Positions 12,336-24,030 are shown, counted from the stretch's first letter. The stretch: 64,000 nucleotides of DNA from Notospermus geniculatus (GCA_002633025.1 NMRB01003172.1:1-64000), one strand, 5' to 3'. The notes: generated by a model from the sequence alone, not told the origin. Program-made: numbers and translations.

Positions 12336-13587
12336 AGCCAAGTTCAAACTCCGACGCGCGACCATTGCTAATGACCGACGTACGAATGCCACTTCGACGT
12401 TGCAACCGGACGCACGATTTTGTCGCCGTCCTATCAGGACTGTGATTTGTCTTGCGATAACAACGTTTTGCCAAGTTAAAATGGAGGATGAATCGCTTGA
12501 CGTTCTAAATATCCAGAGGAATCGGAACGAGTCATTGTTGGTTTAGGCCTCTGGGCGGCTTCAGATACATGTATGAGTAGGCCTATGTGTCGATTAGGCC
12601 TAAGTGTAACGTCGATAACAGTGGTTTGGTATATAATGATGGGATGTGGACACCCAAACCATTGAGAGGTACACCCCCACTTCTGGTAGCTCGACTTGAA
12701 AGTGCTAGCCTGAAGAAGACCATGGTTGGGGTCGAAAGTTTGCTAAGATTCTGGAAATTGACTTCCTGTTTATCATCATTTTGTGTGTCAATATTTGTGC
12801 TTTCTCTTTCTTTGGATTTGCACTACGCTCTGCTTCCTCAATGCCACGTCTGATATAAAACTTATGTTTTTACGGTCTTCATTGCAGTCTCATAAGCGCC
12901 TTCGTCGTGGAGCACAGGCTATTTTTGTCATTCCTGGAAAAAATATTTTACATATCCATTTTCACAGCGGTTTTCCACATTTGACGTCAGTTTGCTTCGC
13001 AGATTGGCCGCATTGCAGGAGCATAGCGTCCAGTCCTTTGTCATTGTGGTGTGGTACATCCATCGAGCCACGGATTTTCATGTTTTTATCTCGGTCAGAA
13101 TGTGGCAGGTTTGATCCCCAGCTCGTGTGTGACTGTAGCTATGTCTCTTTACCTCAATTGACTCACCACTCCCAGGTGTTAAGGGGGTACCAACCTGGCA
13201 GACATGTTTTTTGTGAATGTCTCGTCATGTACGACTGGCAGCCGGACTGTAATACTTCCAAGGAAGAAGAGCTTGATATGGATCGCACAGGCCGATAGCT
13301 AGGGTGACTGTTGACTGGATTGTCGGCTGAAATTTTCGGATATTTTTTTCATAATTTAAATTACGATATGGAAGCTCCGATTGAAAATTTGACGTCACCA
13401 ACGATGGACGAGCTCATACATGTCACGTGATTTCAACACATCGTCGCTCATTGGTGACGTCAGAAAAGCCCGGAATTCAGGGCGAATGTGATAGCGCGTA
13501 CCTGGCCTCACATTCTCCCGCCCCAACGCCATGCGTGGAGGCCAGTGGAAGCAGGCTAATATCACCGCATCCCACCACACCTGCACG
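12336..13587. other. Gene-poor stretch with a ribozyme-like hairpin motif and a SINE-like scrap
   Basis: 12710-12737 (+) is one of the five CTGANGA-hairpin-GAAA motif copies. About 13100-13210 (tttgatccccagctcg ... actcccaggtgttaag) resembles the body of tRNA-derived SINEs. 13390-13463 is a small palindrome on tgacgtcaccaa / attggtgacgtca. A 171-codon ORF at 12783-13298 overlaps the SINE scrap and is not credible as a gene. Confidence 0.45.
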
Positions 13588-13850
13588 GATGGGGAGCGCG
13601 GTGGCATAATGGTTAGGGCTGTGGACTCGTGACCGGAAGGTCGTGGGTTCGATCCCCGGCCGTGCCATTCTGTAACTCTCAACTGGCCTGAAATGTCCAT
13701 CGTGTGCGCTATATTGTGGCTGCTCTTTGGTTTCTACAGAAAGGTTTCTGAATCATAGGCTGGGGTAATAATGTGTGAAGCGCTTAGAGAGCGTAATACG
13801 CTATGAAGCGCTATATAAGAACTCACCATTATTATTATTATTATTATTTC
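13588..13850 (+). mobile_element. tRNA-derived SINE with (ATT)n tail
   Basis: The 5' part (13590-13668) is tRNA-like. It has an A-box-like ggtggcataatggtta and a B box gggttcgatcccc, and the gcacgg / ccgtgc ends can pair. The body ends tgaagcgctatataag, the ending common to many invertebrate and vertebrate SINEs that share a LINE-like 3' tail. It finishes in att repeats at about 13830-13848. It is transcribed by Pol III if active and mobilised by a partner LINE. Truncation is not evident. Confidence 0.85.
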
Positions 13851-14059
13851 CATCGCCGGTAGGGATCTTTGCCGCAATCCCGCCGGTGGCAATGCCCCAA
13901 CACCTGATCGACTGCGGCGGTGTTGCTGCTCCTGTGCCTGCGGTCGGTCGGAGATGATTGCCGCAACCTCAGCGCAAGCCGGTCACCGGCGTGCCGCTGA
14001 CCAAAATCCCAAAGTGCACCACTCGCTTTTTATCCATCACATCGGAGGTTATCGCTTAA

Positions 14060-14281
14060 GCCCCAGTCACATATCCACTCCGGGGCTCGTACGGCGAGTA
14101 AAAACAGACATTTTGGCTAATTTCTACAACGGTGCCCAGTTTGATCCAGTCTAATTTCCACTTATCCATTGAGGTGATTTCGGCATAATTCATCTTAGAT
14201 CCGTGTTTCAGTCTCTAAAATCCACTGCAAGCCGCTGGGTGGGAAAAATCGTACGGCGCCCGGTGGATTTGTGACCTAGGG
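14060..14281. mobile_element. MITE-like repeat, family J copy 1
   Basis: About 222 bp that recurs inverted at 60456-60676 with only scattered differences. Ends are partly inverted (gccccagtcacat against tttgtgacctaggg), with TTAA just outside the left end. It lies about 20 bp beyond the 3' end of the family gene at 14302-15312. Non-coding. Confidence 0.65.
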
Positions 14282-14301
14282 TTTAGGCTCACGTCGCCCA
14301 C

Positions 14302-15312
14302 TTAGAAATAGAGATTTGCCCATTTCCAAACCTTGTCGGAGAAGCCTACTGGCCGCCCCTTAATGCCTGACATGACCGTCTCTCTAATAAGTCCCAAATT
14401 ATCAATGTCGTACTGACTATAATGTTTGCCAGTGCTCCTGATAACGTCGTCTTTATTGCCAACTATAATGATTCGGTGGTATTGCGCTGATTTACAACCT
14501 CGAGGAAACGACACACCGATGAATTTCAAGCCATCTCTAATTTTCGGCTCCCGCACAGGTACCATTATCATTTTTTCTTTTGGATTCCAGAAACAACCAG
14601 CACCATCACACTTGATCCCAACGTTAAACATGTATTTATAAGGTCGTGTCATCCCACGCAGATACACTCTTAAAAAACACCTTTTTTCCTTATTATCAAA
14701 GTAAAACATCCCGCAACTAAAACTGTGCCCCTTATCAGTGAATCGAACATCGTATGACTCCCTTTCTGTCAGCAAACTAGCATTTGTCAATGTTATGTGT
14801 ATTCCCTCAGGCGTATTCGATGACGCCACATCATAAACCACATTCCACCACGGAGGGGCACGTCTCTCATGAAATCGACAGCACTTGTGCGCCCTGTTTT
14901 CTGCAATCATTATGTATATCACACATTTCTGTTTTTTAGAAAATACCGGAACTTGAAGAGGATCTTCACCGTACAAGACGACTTTCCCATTAAACTTTTT
15001 CAACTTTGTATCAAACAAGTTAAATGTACCTTTGACGTTTGTCGATATGATAATATAATGTTTATAAACGCCTAAAACGCCGACTCTTGGTGTGTAAACC
15101 TTGTTTGTTTTTCTTACTTCGTAGGTTCTTCTCTTACGATTCAATTTGTACAAATCAAAAAAATGATACGGTGAACCACGCCGGCGATGGGCGAAAATAA
15201 ATTCCCTCTGCGTTCTGCATCTGAAATAAAACTTTGATTGGCCGATGACCTCTGTGATAGGTGGGCTAAATTTTACTCTTGGTAAAACTCTGTAATGTAT
15301 GCTGCGTCGATT
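14302..15312 (-). CDS. Unknown-family protein, terminal exon (member 1)
   Basis: A 336-codon open exon. I do not recognise the family. There is no ATG at its 5' end: the frame opens right after TAG at 15313-15315, and that AG fits a splice acceptor (tttgatttcacgtag). The exon then starts in phase 0, as in the two paralogs. Residues 7-20 run Y..., ten residues, then PPIT, aligned without gaps to the other members. Later blocks align with member 3: SPYHFFDLYKL to TPYSTLLVYHF, and GVYKHYIIISTN to MNYRHFMICFTN, followed by LFDT..FNGKVV to LYDT..FPGKLV. It is basic and rich in Y, F, K and R, with no membrane segment. Alternating strand-like hydrophobics suggest a beta-rich fold (a propeller is possible, unproven). 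Upstream exon(s), probably holding the start codon, are not identified. 15316-15412 is presumed intron. Confidence 0.7.
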   Translation of the reverse strand, partial: NRRSIHYRVLPRVKFSPPITEVIGQSKFYFRCRTQREFIFAHRRRGSPYHFFDLYKLNRKRRTYEVRKTNKVYTPRVGVLGVYKHYIIISTNVKGTFNLFDTKLKKFNGKVVLYGEDPLQVPVFSKKQKCVIYIMIAENRAHKCCRFHERRAPPWWNVVYDVASSNTPEGIHITLTNASLLTERESYDVRFTDKGHSFSCGMFYFDNKEKRCFLRVYLRGMTRPYKYMFNVGIKCDGAGCFWNPKEKMIMVPVREPKIRDGLKFIGVSFPRGCKSAQYHRIIIVGNKDDVIRSTGKHYSQYDIDNLGLIRETVMSGIKGRPVGFSDKVWKWANLYF

Positions 15313-15422
15313 CTACGTGAAATCAAATATTGTTGAGTGAATGGTGAAGAAAATTGACGGTGCGTCAGCTAGACTTAACAACACTATATCTATTCCAATC
15401 TTAACCTTCCCTACCGTTAGCG

Positions 15423-16559
15423 GGTATTGGTAAACAGAGAAATCAAGAAATGAAGAAATCGAGAACTCCCAAGATCGACCTATGTCTTTCTGCATGTATT
15501 CAGTGTGGGCAGTATGGGCAGATCCCAAGTTGAACCTATGCCTTTCTGCATGTATTCAGTATGGGCAGTTATTGCCGCAAATAAAGACAAGCATAGTAGG
15601 GACATCGTGCAGCACATCACCTGCATCAGAAAAACCTGGATTGATGATATGTTTTGTATCATGCAGCACAGACAGGACATGACCCCCCCCCCCCGGACAT
15701 TCCGGACCACAAACGAGAGAATTGTGTCTAAGTTCCTTGTCTAAGGACCTTGGAGCTGTGAGCCTTGTGGCGCAGTGCAGGGTCCTGGCTTCGATCCTTC
15801 GCTCATTTGTGGTCAATAGTGGTAGTCCAAGTCAAAAGTTTGAGAGTCATAACCATAATTTACGCAGTCACACAACCATTCGCTCCAAAGACGTTCAGAA
15901 GTGAACCCACAACCCATGCACCACAACCCATGCACTACACCATACTGACAATAAAAAGAGTGTAAGAATCGAACTATGACATTACTAAACCAGCTACCAC
16001 GAGGTGTCCTGAGGTTGATATTCAGCGTAAATCATGAAATGAAGGATAGCCTAGAATTCGACCGACAGCTCCTACGTCCTTGAGAAGTACTATGGGTCCC
16101 TTTTGAAAAGTTGTAGGGATAGGTCTTATCTCCCTATTCCCAAATTATGGTAGGTATAGCGTTAATTTTCAGCCCCTTCGGCAATAATCCCACTGCATGG
16201 TTGCTTACCGGAAGTGTCTCGAATTAGCCCTACAGCTCCTAAGTCCTTGAGAATTTACTATGGGTCCCTTTTGAAAAGTTGTAGGGATTGGTCTTGTCTC
16301 CTTATTCCCAAATTATAGGAGGTAAAGCGTTAATTTTCAGCCCTTTCGAGCAATGATCCTACTGCATGGCTGTTTACCGGAAGTGCCCAAGGCGTCAAAG
16401 TTGCCATGCGATGTCCCTAATATGCTTTTGTTTATTTGCAGAAATACCTGCCCATACACAAATGCGACCTGAATAGATGTAGGAAGGCATAGGTTTAACT
16501 AATCGATCTAGGGAGTTCTCGATTTCTTCATTTCTTGATTTCTCTGTTTACCAATACCA
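15423..16559. mobile_element. MULE-like non-autonomous transposon (1137 bp)
   Basis: The terminal inverted repeats begin ggtattggtaaacagagaaa and match perfectly for 48 bp, then with one mismatch for about 8 more. Direct copies of accgttagcg flank the element at 15413-15422 and 16560-16569: a 9-10 bp TSD, the size made by Mutator-like transposases. The interior has no long ORF. It contains two ~170-bp tandem units (about 16045-16215 and 16215-16385, sharing tatgggtcccttttgaaaag) and a shorter direct repeat (ttctgcatgtattcagt) near the left end. It probably sits in the intron of the 14302-15312 gene. Confidence 0.8.
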
Positions 16560-16569
16560 ACCGTTAGCG

Positions 16570-17368
16570 AGCCACATGACGCTGGGTGATCTGTAGTCGA
16601 CAGAAGAAAACTCTTAGTTCCCTAAGCAAGTTAGGCATTGGCCTACTGCTGCCCCCGTCGCTAAGAAAAGAATAGGAACTGTGTGATACGTTTGAACAAG
16701 TGCTGCCACTGTGAAATCTCTATCGTTTCTTTGTAAAAATAGAGACAATTGCCGGAGAAGGGTTCTAACTTGACAAAAAATGTCTCCAATGAAGCTTGTG
16801 AAGCTCGATCAGAATTTATAAAATATAAAGCAGGTGTGAAACGGGCACAGGAATAAGGTCATTAGAAGAATAACAGAGGATCAGTTTTGTCATGTACATG
16901 TAGTATTACAGTAGCGGTCGACTTCGTCAAATAGAATGGGAAAAGGACCGTACGAAGTTCATGGCCTGTATTTCTGTTACACCGGCCATAGTTTGGTTTC
17001 CCAACCCGCCGCCCTGCCGCCACTAGTCACTACAAAACTGTGGTAGGGGACGAGGAAACGGGTACCTCGTTCCCCCCTCAGTTCATAGACTATTCTGCAC
17101 TAACGGGTATAAAATCTTTATCTGGATACGAGGTGTGTGCACAGGTTTTCCGCTGAAATGTGAATTACCTGGCTTTTCGATCGAAATACCAGGTTTTTTA
17201 GAATTACAAGGTTTTTCATCCGAAAACTAGGTAATTCGCCGAGAAATAGAAAAACATGATAATTCAAGTGAATTACCAGGCATTTCTAAAAAACACGGTA
17301 TTTCCATGAAATTAGATTGAAAAACTGGGTTTTTCGCACAAAATGGGAAAAACCAATGTACAGTACAT
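16570..17368. other. Unassigned sequence with an AT-rich degenerate repeat
   Basis: 17155-17345 repeats variants of gaattaccaggtttttc in both orientations, a degenerate tandem or palindromic repeat. The rest shows no gene or clear element. Confidence 0.45.
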
Positions 17369-18265
17369 GTAGTAATCTACGCTGACGATACCAAGCTCTA
17401 TATCGTCTGTGACTCCCGAACGGACTCTAGCACGGTAGGTCGCATTGAGGCCTGTATTGATGAGATCCGTCATTGTATGCGAGTGAATCTGCTTGCACTC
17501 AATGACGAGAAGACCGAAATTATCAGATTCTCATCAAGGACCAAGGATGTGGGTATGCGGGTTGTCGCGAGCGATGTTCGAGTTGGCGAGGTGTACATGT
17601 ATGTCTCACCGTCAGCTACCGTCCGTGACCTGGGGGTGATGATTGACTCGGCTGGACTCATGGACGATCAGATCCAAATTGTGTGTAGCGGGGCTTCTCA
17701 CTCACTGTGGCGTATAGGTAAAATCCGGCATTTGTTAGATCAAGCCAGCAATGAGAAATTGGTGCGTGGCTTCGTGACATCAAAGCTGGACTATTGCAAC
17801 AGTTTATTTCATGGACTTCCTGACTATAAGATCAAAAAACTTCAGCATATTCAGAATGCCGCTGCTCGACTGGTTACCCGCAGGAAGCTGGAGCGTCATG
17901 CAAACATGACGCCCATTCTCAAAGAGCTCCATTGGCTCCCAGTCGAGATGCGGATTCGTTTCAAAATTCTAGGTATAATTTTCAAGTTGATACACCACAG
18001 TGAGTCCGCGCCTTGCTACCTCACTGACATCATCCAAGTTGAAACCCCTGCGTATCAGACTAGGAGTAGTACGGCAGTTAAGTTGGTCCCCTTTTCCTAC
18101 AAGTCTCACGGAATGTCAACTAGTCAGCAGTACGGTGACCGGGCCCTTAGTGTGGCGGCACCGAAGTTGTGGAATAGTCTTCCTACTAGTCTCAGGTCGT
18201 TGACACGCTTTAGTCAATTCAGATCTCAATTGAAAACATACTTGTTTAAAAAGCACTATAAGTAA
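17369..18265 (+). pseudogene. 5'-truncated L2-clade LINE: reverse transcriptase C-terminal part
   Basis: The reading frame is open from about 17369, just upstream of the catalytic box YADD (17378-17389), to the stop at 18263-18265. There is no upstream RT core, so the copy is 5' truncated exactly in the active-site region. It continues with an LGVMID block, KLDYCNSLFHGLPD, IQNAAARLVTRR, ELHWLPV, RFKIL and PKLWNSLPTSLR, the order typical of L2/Maui-type LINEs. The remaining frame has no internal stop, so insertion may be fairly recent. The 3' end of the element lies between 18266 and about 18410; the tail is not distinctive. Confidence 0.85.
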
Positions 18266-18419
18266 ATCCTAGTCATTTAATTATTTATCAGTAAATCAAA
18301 TGTACATTTTTATATAGATTTTTATAACAATGTTTTATGTGTAAAGACGGTTGAGACATTAGTGTAACGCCCAACGCAGAATATGTTTTTTTTGTAAAAT
18401 ATTATGTAGCCTGCGTTAA

Positions 18420-18626
18420 GGGTTAAATTGTAAAGTGACTCAAAATCTCGAATTTTTGACGCAAAAAATCTGACTAACTGCACACTGAATTGAGAAAATA
18501 AGGCTCGGGGCACCTCCTTATGACGGCTCCCTAGGGCCCCCGAGCATTGTTTTCCAATTTTTTTTGTGCAGTTAGTCAGATTTTTCGCGTCAAAAATTCG
18601 AGATTTCGAGTCACTTTACATAAACC
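18420..18626. mobile_element. Hairpin MITE, TTAA flanked
   Basis: Arms gtaaagtgactc and gagtcactttac, followed by ctcgaatttttgacgc and gcgtcaaaaattcgag, then ctgactaactgcac and gtgcagttagtcag, form a long stem. TTAA borders both ends (18416-18419 and 18627-18630). Non-coding; directly downstream of the L2 fragment. Confidence 0.65.
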
Positions 18627-18630
18627 TTAA

Positions 18631-19250
18631 ATGGCAAAGAACATCGACAGATAGAAGAATCAAACTTGACAACCAATCAGAAGTCTGCATGCATCACCTA
18701 CACGTACACCTCAACTACGACGCATAATAATTGAAGCCAAATGAAATATGGGCTCGCCGTTCCTAGTCATAATTGGCACAATTATGCGTCCTTCCCTGCT
18801 GGAAGCGCATGAATAGTGTCCTTCACAGGTGATTACAGAAGTCAGTGACGAAACATTCAATTTCCCACAAATCTACAAGCGACACATCAAGTTCTGAACT
18901 CGCCATGTCTGCTCCCTTGATACAGCATCGACCCTAGAATATCCGGTTACATGCGCTATATGTATTTCATCCACTTTGTTCACTGCTCAGGCCCAGGAGG
19001 CGAAGTTAGAACACAATTTGTTGAGAGCTATGTTTGGCTGCCTATCTCTCAGCTGTGATGCGAGTGGAGTGTGGGGAGTATCAGCAAAGGGTGGACAATG
19101 GTGGATTGAGCGTGAGTAGGAGTGATTGGAACGCTAATCAGGGCAAGATGGTTGCTCTCCTTTGGGACACTTCTTAACCTCCGAAGTTTGGAACACCATC
19201 TCACTCCTTGGAAGATAGGAACGTGAAGCTGTTACGTTCTGTTTTCACTA
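18631..19250. other. Unassigned sequence 3' of the family gene at 19251
   Basis: No ORF of interest. It probably includes the 3' UTR of the adjacent minus-strand gene, but I find no convincing AATAAA on the minus strand close to the stop. Confidence 0.4.
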
Positions 19251-20312
19251 CTATAAGTTTTGTAAATCCCGATAAGTTAATATCGTGCTCAAAACCTGTA
19301 AATTTCTGTTCTTTCCGCGGCGTTCGAAAAATGGATACAATAACTCACTGTTAACATTTGTTCTGAGATACTCGGCAATTTCTATTGTCCTATCCCTGAC
19401 AGGAAGAATAAATGTATTCTGAGAGGGTTTGAAGTTAATGCGCCGCGAACTCCTAAACAGGCCTGGCTTCGGACATGGAGCGACTTCTAAAACACCGACG
19501 ACTGTGTTTTGAATCGTAAGAACGAAAACAGCATTTTTATAATGAACTCTTGTCGGGGCTACAGAGCTTTTTGGAGGGCAAGGAAATTGCATTTTCCCCT
19601 TTTTTACCAGCGCGTACCTCGAATTTGAGTTCATACCGAAATAACGAAAATACAACGCACTACTGCTGTCCACAAAGGGGTCCTTCGATTGCACAAAAAG
19701 AATTAAGTCAGTCTCTAAGACAAATTGACAGACGAGCTTGAAGAAATTACGGAGCTCTGGACATAAACCATTCCAAACACGCGTTTGGTTAACAAGAATT
19801 GCATTAATGTTTTCGTTTTCCGATCTCAATATTAAATCATACACAGTTAATGCAAAGTATTCACGATTAACCTGGCAGCTAATGGACACCCTCTTATTCA
19901 CTATAATTCTAAAAGTCATTACATACTGTGGCCTGACTCTCAAGCATATTTCACTCTGGGGAACACGAAAATCGCCAACTAACTTCCCAATGGCAAAATC
20001 TACCAACTCAAAACGAGGCCTGCTGTAGCGCTTAGGTCTGTTCATCACGATCATATAGGTTTCAAAAAATTCGTTTCTTACAACAATATCTTTCCTATAA
20101 AACGACGTGTTGTATGTCACTCTGAAGGCATCACCTCTGAGGCGGTACACCAGTAATCTAATGATTCTGGCAGGACCATCTCTTACAAACTTGATTGTTA
20201 CCACAGACGAAATAGTTGGATTATAGCAGACTGCTCCCTGGTTTCTGACTATGGTTATCGGTGGTATAACAAGATAGCGCCGACTGAACTCGTATCTCAC
20301 AGTTTTACTTTC
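19251..20312 (-). CDS. Unknown-family protein, terminal exon (member 2)
   Basis: An exon of 354 codons including the stop (353 aa). The open frame continues upstream to 20426, but a better start is a splice acceptor tacgttttcctccag ending at 20313. It gives phase 0 and the same distance to the PPITI block as in the paralogs; a Tc1-like element begins at 20424, so the longer frame cannot be coding to its end. Recognisable blocks: Y at residue 7, PPITI at 17-21, IIRLLVYRL (aligned to LLVYHF in member 3), FFETYMIVMNRP, IGKLVGDFRVPQSEICL (aligned to FPGKLVIPKTDICF) and, near the C terminus, FILPVRDRTIEI (aligned to MIMVPVREPKI in member 1). Rich in R, F, Y and V, with no signal peptide or membrane span in this exon. 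Function unknown; no catalytic motif is seen. Same strand as members 1 and 3. Confidence 0.7.
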   Translation of the reverse strand, partial: ESKTVRYEFSRRYLVIPPITIVRNQGAVCYNPTISSVVTIKFVRDGPARIIRLLVYRLRGDAFRVTYNTSFYRKDIVVRNEFFETYMIVMNRPKRYSRPRFELVDFAIGKLVGDFRVPQSEICLRVRPQYVMTFRIIVNKRVSISCQVNREYFALTVYDLILRSENENINAILVNQTRVWNGLCPELRNFFKLVCQFVLETDLILFVQSKDPFVDSSSALYFRYFGMNSNSRYALVKKGKMQFPCPPKSSVAPTRVHYKNAVFVLTIQNTVVGVLEVAPCPKPGLFRSSRRINFKPSQNTFILPVRDRTIEIAEYLRTNVNSELLYPFFERRGKNRNLQVLSTILTYRDLQNL

Positions 20313-20423
20313 CTGGAGGAAAACGTATTCTGCGGATCCAAAGCACCGAAATATTTTTGTTGAACGGATCTTCTCACAAAGGGGCATCGACCGAAGCCTC
20401 TTTCGTTGACTGCTGCTTGTGTA

Positions 20424-21326
20424 CACTCACTGGCCATAAGTTTTGCAACATAGGTTTTTTTCTGGATTTGTCTCATGCCTTTTACTACTTTTACATCTAT
20501 TTTCAAATATATATAGGGGGGCTTATCGCACAACATGCTGTTGCCCATACGGACTGAAAAACCTCACTGTTGATGAAAATATCAAGCCATGAAAGAAAAA
20601 TATCAAAACATGAAAATGACAAAATCTTCATGTGATACTGGATCATTCTTTCCTTTTCACGATAATGAAGCCTGATGATGAGCAAGTATTTACAAGAAAG
20701 AAAAAAAAGAAAAATATCAACTGGGAACAAAGATATTTGATATTATCTTTTCTAGAGTTTCAGATTGTAAAGTTCCACTTGAAAAAGACCCCGGTTGGGG
20801 TCGAAAATTCGTGAATTCTGGAGATTGACTTCTTGTTTATTATGATATTATCGAAAATTATCAAAAACTGAAAAAAATGAGATTTTTCATGAGATTACGC
20901 TGCTGATGTAAAGCTGACATCCTATGTGTCCCACCATGCCAGTTTCATCCAATGAAAAGCCACTGTTATCAAGAAAATTTGACTTTTCTCCAAAAAACCT
21001 CGATTTTTGACAAAATTGGACATTATTTCATGTCAAATAACACGAAAATGATGCACAGTTTCAGCTTAATTTTTTTCGCAGTAGTGAATGAATTTCTGTT
21101 GTCTTCATTTTGTAAAAAATTTGGTAGTCTTGCACTTCAAAATGTTCGAGATCTCAAATCGGTGATATTCTGATATTTCCGTGAACTTTTCCTTAAACCT
21201 TTTCGAACCAACAGGCTTATTACACCTCAAAGTATCACATCCACAGTTGAAAATCAAAGACTGATGACTGACTAGCGAGAAATTAAGAAAAAAAAACTAT
21301 ATTGCAATACTTATGGCCAGTGAGTG
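20424..21326. mobile_element. Tc1/mariner-like non-autonomous element (903 bp)
   Basis: The TIRs cactcactggccataagt are inverted at both ends over about 38 bp and flanked by TA (20422-20423; 21327-21328), the Tc1/mariner target. No transposase ORF is left. It contains a degenerate copy of the ribozyme-like hairpin motif at 20780-20805. It lies in the presumed intron just upstream of the member 2 exon. Confidence 0.8.
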
Positions 21327-21350
21327 TATATAGCAAGCCGTGTGTTCAAT

Positions 21351-21519
21351 AGGAGCTGTCAGCGAGTTGACCACTAGGTGTCACTACGGCCCAATTCAAT
21401 GCATCTAGCGGACCCAGTCATTATCAATCGAGCAGCAATCACGTAGACTTTCCTGTACATTGGTCAGCTAAGACTTTGCTGCCATCTGTTGGCAATATGC
21501 GCGGCTGACTGCTCCTATT
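21351..21519. mobile_element. MITE-like repeat, family F copy 2
   Basis: Nearly the same ~165 bp as 6079-6246. Here the ends aataggagc / gctcctatt are a perfect inverted pair. It sits 25 bp after the Tc1-like element. Confidence 0.65.
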
Positions 21520-23651
21520 AAAGAAGCCTGGTTTCATGTTCCGAAAGAAACGAGGATTCGGGTATTCAAATCTAGATTTTAGTTCCTACACTAACTTTCC
21601 CCTCCACGAAACCAAGTTTCAAAGTCGACAATGTACTTTTTGAACAACAAAAATTAAGGTGTGGTACATCAATAATACATGTAGGTTTTTAGAGCACCAC
21701 CTTATTTCTTTCAAACGTAAGTGGGTTTCAGAAAAAGAATCTAAATTTCGACTTGGAAACCATATTTTAGAGAGCCCAGTCAACTTGCCCTATGATTGAT
21801 CACTTCGATCTGAAATTCCACAAGAAGGAAGTTTGTTAGCCCAAGAGCAAGGTTATGAATGTACAGTGAAACCCCTCATGTGGACCATCCCTCTATGTGG
21901 ACCACCCCTCTATGTGGATCGATTCTTGTCGGTCCCAAATAAATCCTTCACATTTTCCTTTAGATAAGTGGACCACCCCTCTACCTCGACCTGGACAACC
22001 AAAAGTAGGGTCCCAAAGTGCATGGTGACCCCTCTATGTGGACCAGAAGATTCAAAATCTAGGTATGCCCGTGGTCCATGGTTACACCAAACACATGGAA
22101 AAGCTAGATTTCACACCATAGGCTTTTTGTTGGTCCCAGGAATAAACAAATACAATTAACACCTTTGGTGTAAGCTAGACAAAAACTCAGTCAAGCTAAT
22201 CAACATTGAATGACTCACTGGAGCGACTTGATAATCCCCCACAATTTGCCTCAGCAATTCAGACAAAGATTACTACGCGCATTATAATGTATGCTTATCG
22301 ATGATTGACGTTGGAACTACTTTTTCTATAATAATTGGCATAGATGGTACAACTATACTAACTAGTACCGCACCAGCGACCGTAAACCGGCCACCGGCTC
22401 ACCGTCTGCGGGCTCTAAAGAGTGAAATGTAGTGTAATAAAGTAACGGTGGCCACCGGTCACCGGCCACCGTCTCCTAATAGACGGTGTAAATCAGCCAC
22501 CGGCCGCACCGTCCACAGGCCCGAATAACTGGCCCTCGATGCTCATAGCCACCGGCTCAACCAGCCAAAGGCTCCAATGTGGTTGATTTGTTATTTTATT
22601 ACTACAACCGGCTCACCGGCTTGTTGACTCGTATTATCAACTTCTGATGATTGCGCGCGAAACTTTTCCTCTGGATTTCAACATCTTTTTATCTGTGATG
22701 ACTTGAATGAGTTGTTGAAACGAAATTTCCTCATTCTGTGTGATTCGTCTTTTTTGCGTGAAGAGCGTGCAGAATCTGTTACCGGTACCAAATCAGGGGA
22801 GACCCCCGAACCCCCCCCCACCCCNNNNNNNNNNNNNNNNNNNNNNNNNNNNNNNNNNNNNNNNNNNNNCCCCCCCCCCCCCACCCGGCCGAAGGCAAAA
22901 TGAAATTGACTTCTGTAGTTGCTTTGGATGCACTGGTTTGAAAATGAGTGTCAACGTTTACAATGGTCAACAAGACGTAATTAAAGCCGGTGGTGCGCAA
23001 CTGAAGCCGGTGGCGCGCAATTCAGGCAGGTGGGCCGATGACGCGCAGGGGACGTCATGAAGACAACGCAGGGTGGTGGGTCCGGTCGGGCCGGTGGGAA
23101 AGTGCAGCGAAGAAACGACGAAACCTAATTACTCCATATTTACGTACGCAAAGGAACTATTTTTTCAATGTGGGGGATAATCAAGTCAGGCCGACTCAGT
23201 CACATCGAAGGGGTAATTAAACATCAACATGGGATCCATCTGTGGTGAAAGTGGTAGTGTCACCGTAGGACTCCAATATTTCGAAAATGCCAACCCCCTT
23301 TATGTGGACCACCCCTCTATGTGGACCAGTTTGACCCGGTCCCACGCGTGGTCCACTTAGAGGGGTTTCAATGCATATTCGAAGGCGATCAAAGCAAGAT
23401 TCTTGCAACCACATTTTCATCGTCGTTGCAGAGACATATGGTTGATGATATACGGACTCGAGGAGGGGCGATAACGAGGACAAGAAACCAGGTTTCGGCA
23501 AAGAAAGTAAAATTCGGAGATAGGTAAAATACTGTTTCCAGTGACAGAAATCTGGTTTCATAGAAGACACCAGGTTTTGCCGAAGACAGTAGGACACGGA
23601 GATATAATTGATATTCCGGAGAATGAAAGGAACTTAGGCCTTTGATGAACA
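21520..23651. other. Repetitive gene-free stretch with an assembly gap
   Basis: 21867-22060 carries tandem ccctctatgtggacca units. A related piece at 23295-23370 ends with the inverted form tggtccacttagaggggttt, the TIR style of a common invertebrate DNA element. 22365-22620 is rich in ccaccggccaccg units. 22983-23035 repeats gccggtggcgcgcaa. ORFs here are shadows of these repeats. Confidence 0.5.
22825..22869. other. 45-base run of N inside a poly-C tract
   Basis: Ns are bordered by cccccccccaccc on the left and a C run on the right. A homopolymer that could not be read through is the simple explanation; true length is unknown. Confidence 0.95.
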
Positions 23652-23730
23652 GGGCCCATATGCATAAAACATCTTAAATAAATCTGAATCTTTTGTTTGG
23701 TACAATAGATTAGGGGAATGTTTCACTTAA

Positions 23731-24030
23731 AGGTGCTCTAGTTCGAATTGTAAACATTACGGTTTGTTTATTTACATGGTTGATTATAATAGTTATTTTT
23801 CCTCGGACAGGTGGCAGCACCGTGTATACCAAAACATTAATGTTGTCTATTTTTTATTAATCTATCTTGATAAATATTCTTGTAACTGAAATATATTTAT
23901 GATTTTACGCTCAAAAACAAACAAAAAGTTGTGAAAAGCGAGATTTAATTCGATTTTATCGGATTTGTTAGTAACAGAAGTTGACAATAGGTGGCACATC
24001 GTAATGTTTACTATTCGAACTAGAGCACCT
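23731..24030. mobile_element. TTAA-flanked MITE (300 bp) inside an older palindrome
   Basis: aggtgctctagttcgaa and its complement form the ends, with inner gtaaacattacg / cgtaatgttta(c). TTAA lies at 23727-23730 and 24031-24034. It is enclosed by a second inverted pair, gcataaaacatctt (about 23660) and aagatgttttatgc (about 24034), so the outer element spans about 23652-24055. Non-coding. Confidence 0.65.

Noticed and set aside
12783-13298. 171-codon plus-strand ORF as a secreted or cysteine-rich protein
   Set aside because: It overlaps SINE-like sequence, has no domain pattern and only a chance hydrophobic start.
20313-20426. Extending member 2 upstream to the start of its open frame
   Set aside because: That stretch begins at a GTG beside a Tc1-like TIR, and the conserved acceptor explains the frame better.
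22678-23060. Proline/glycine-rich ORFs
   Set aside because: They are translations of the poly-C tract and the N gap.
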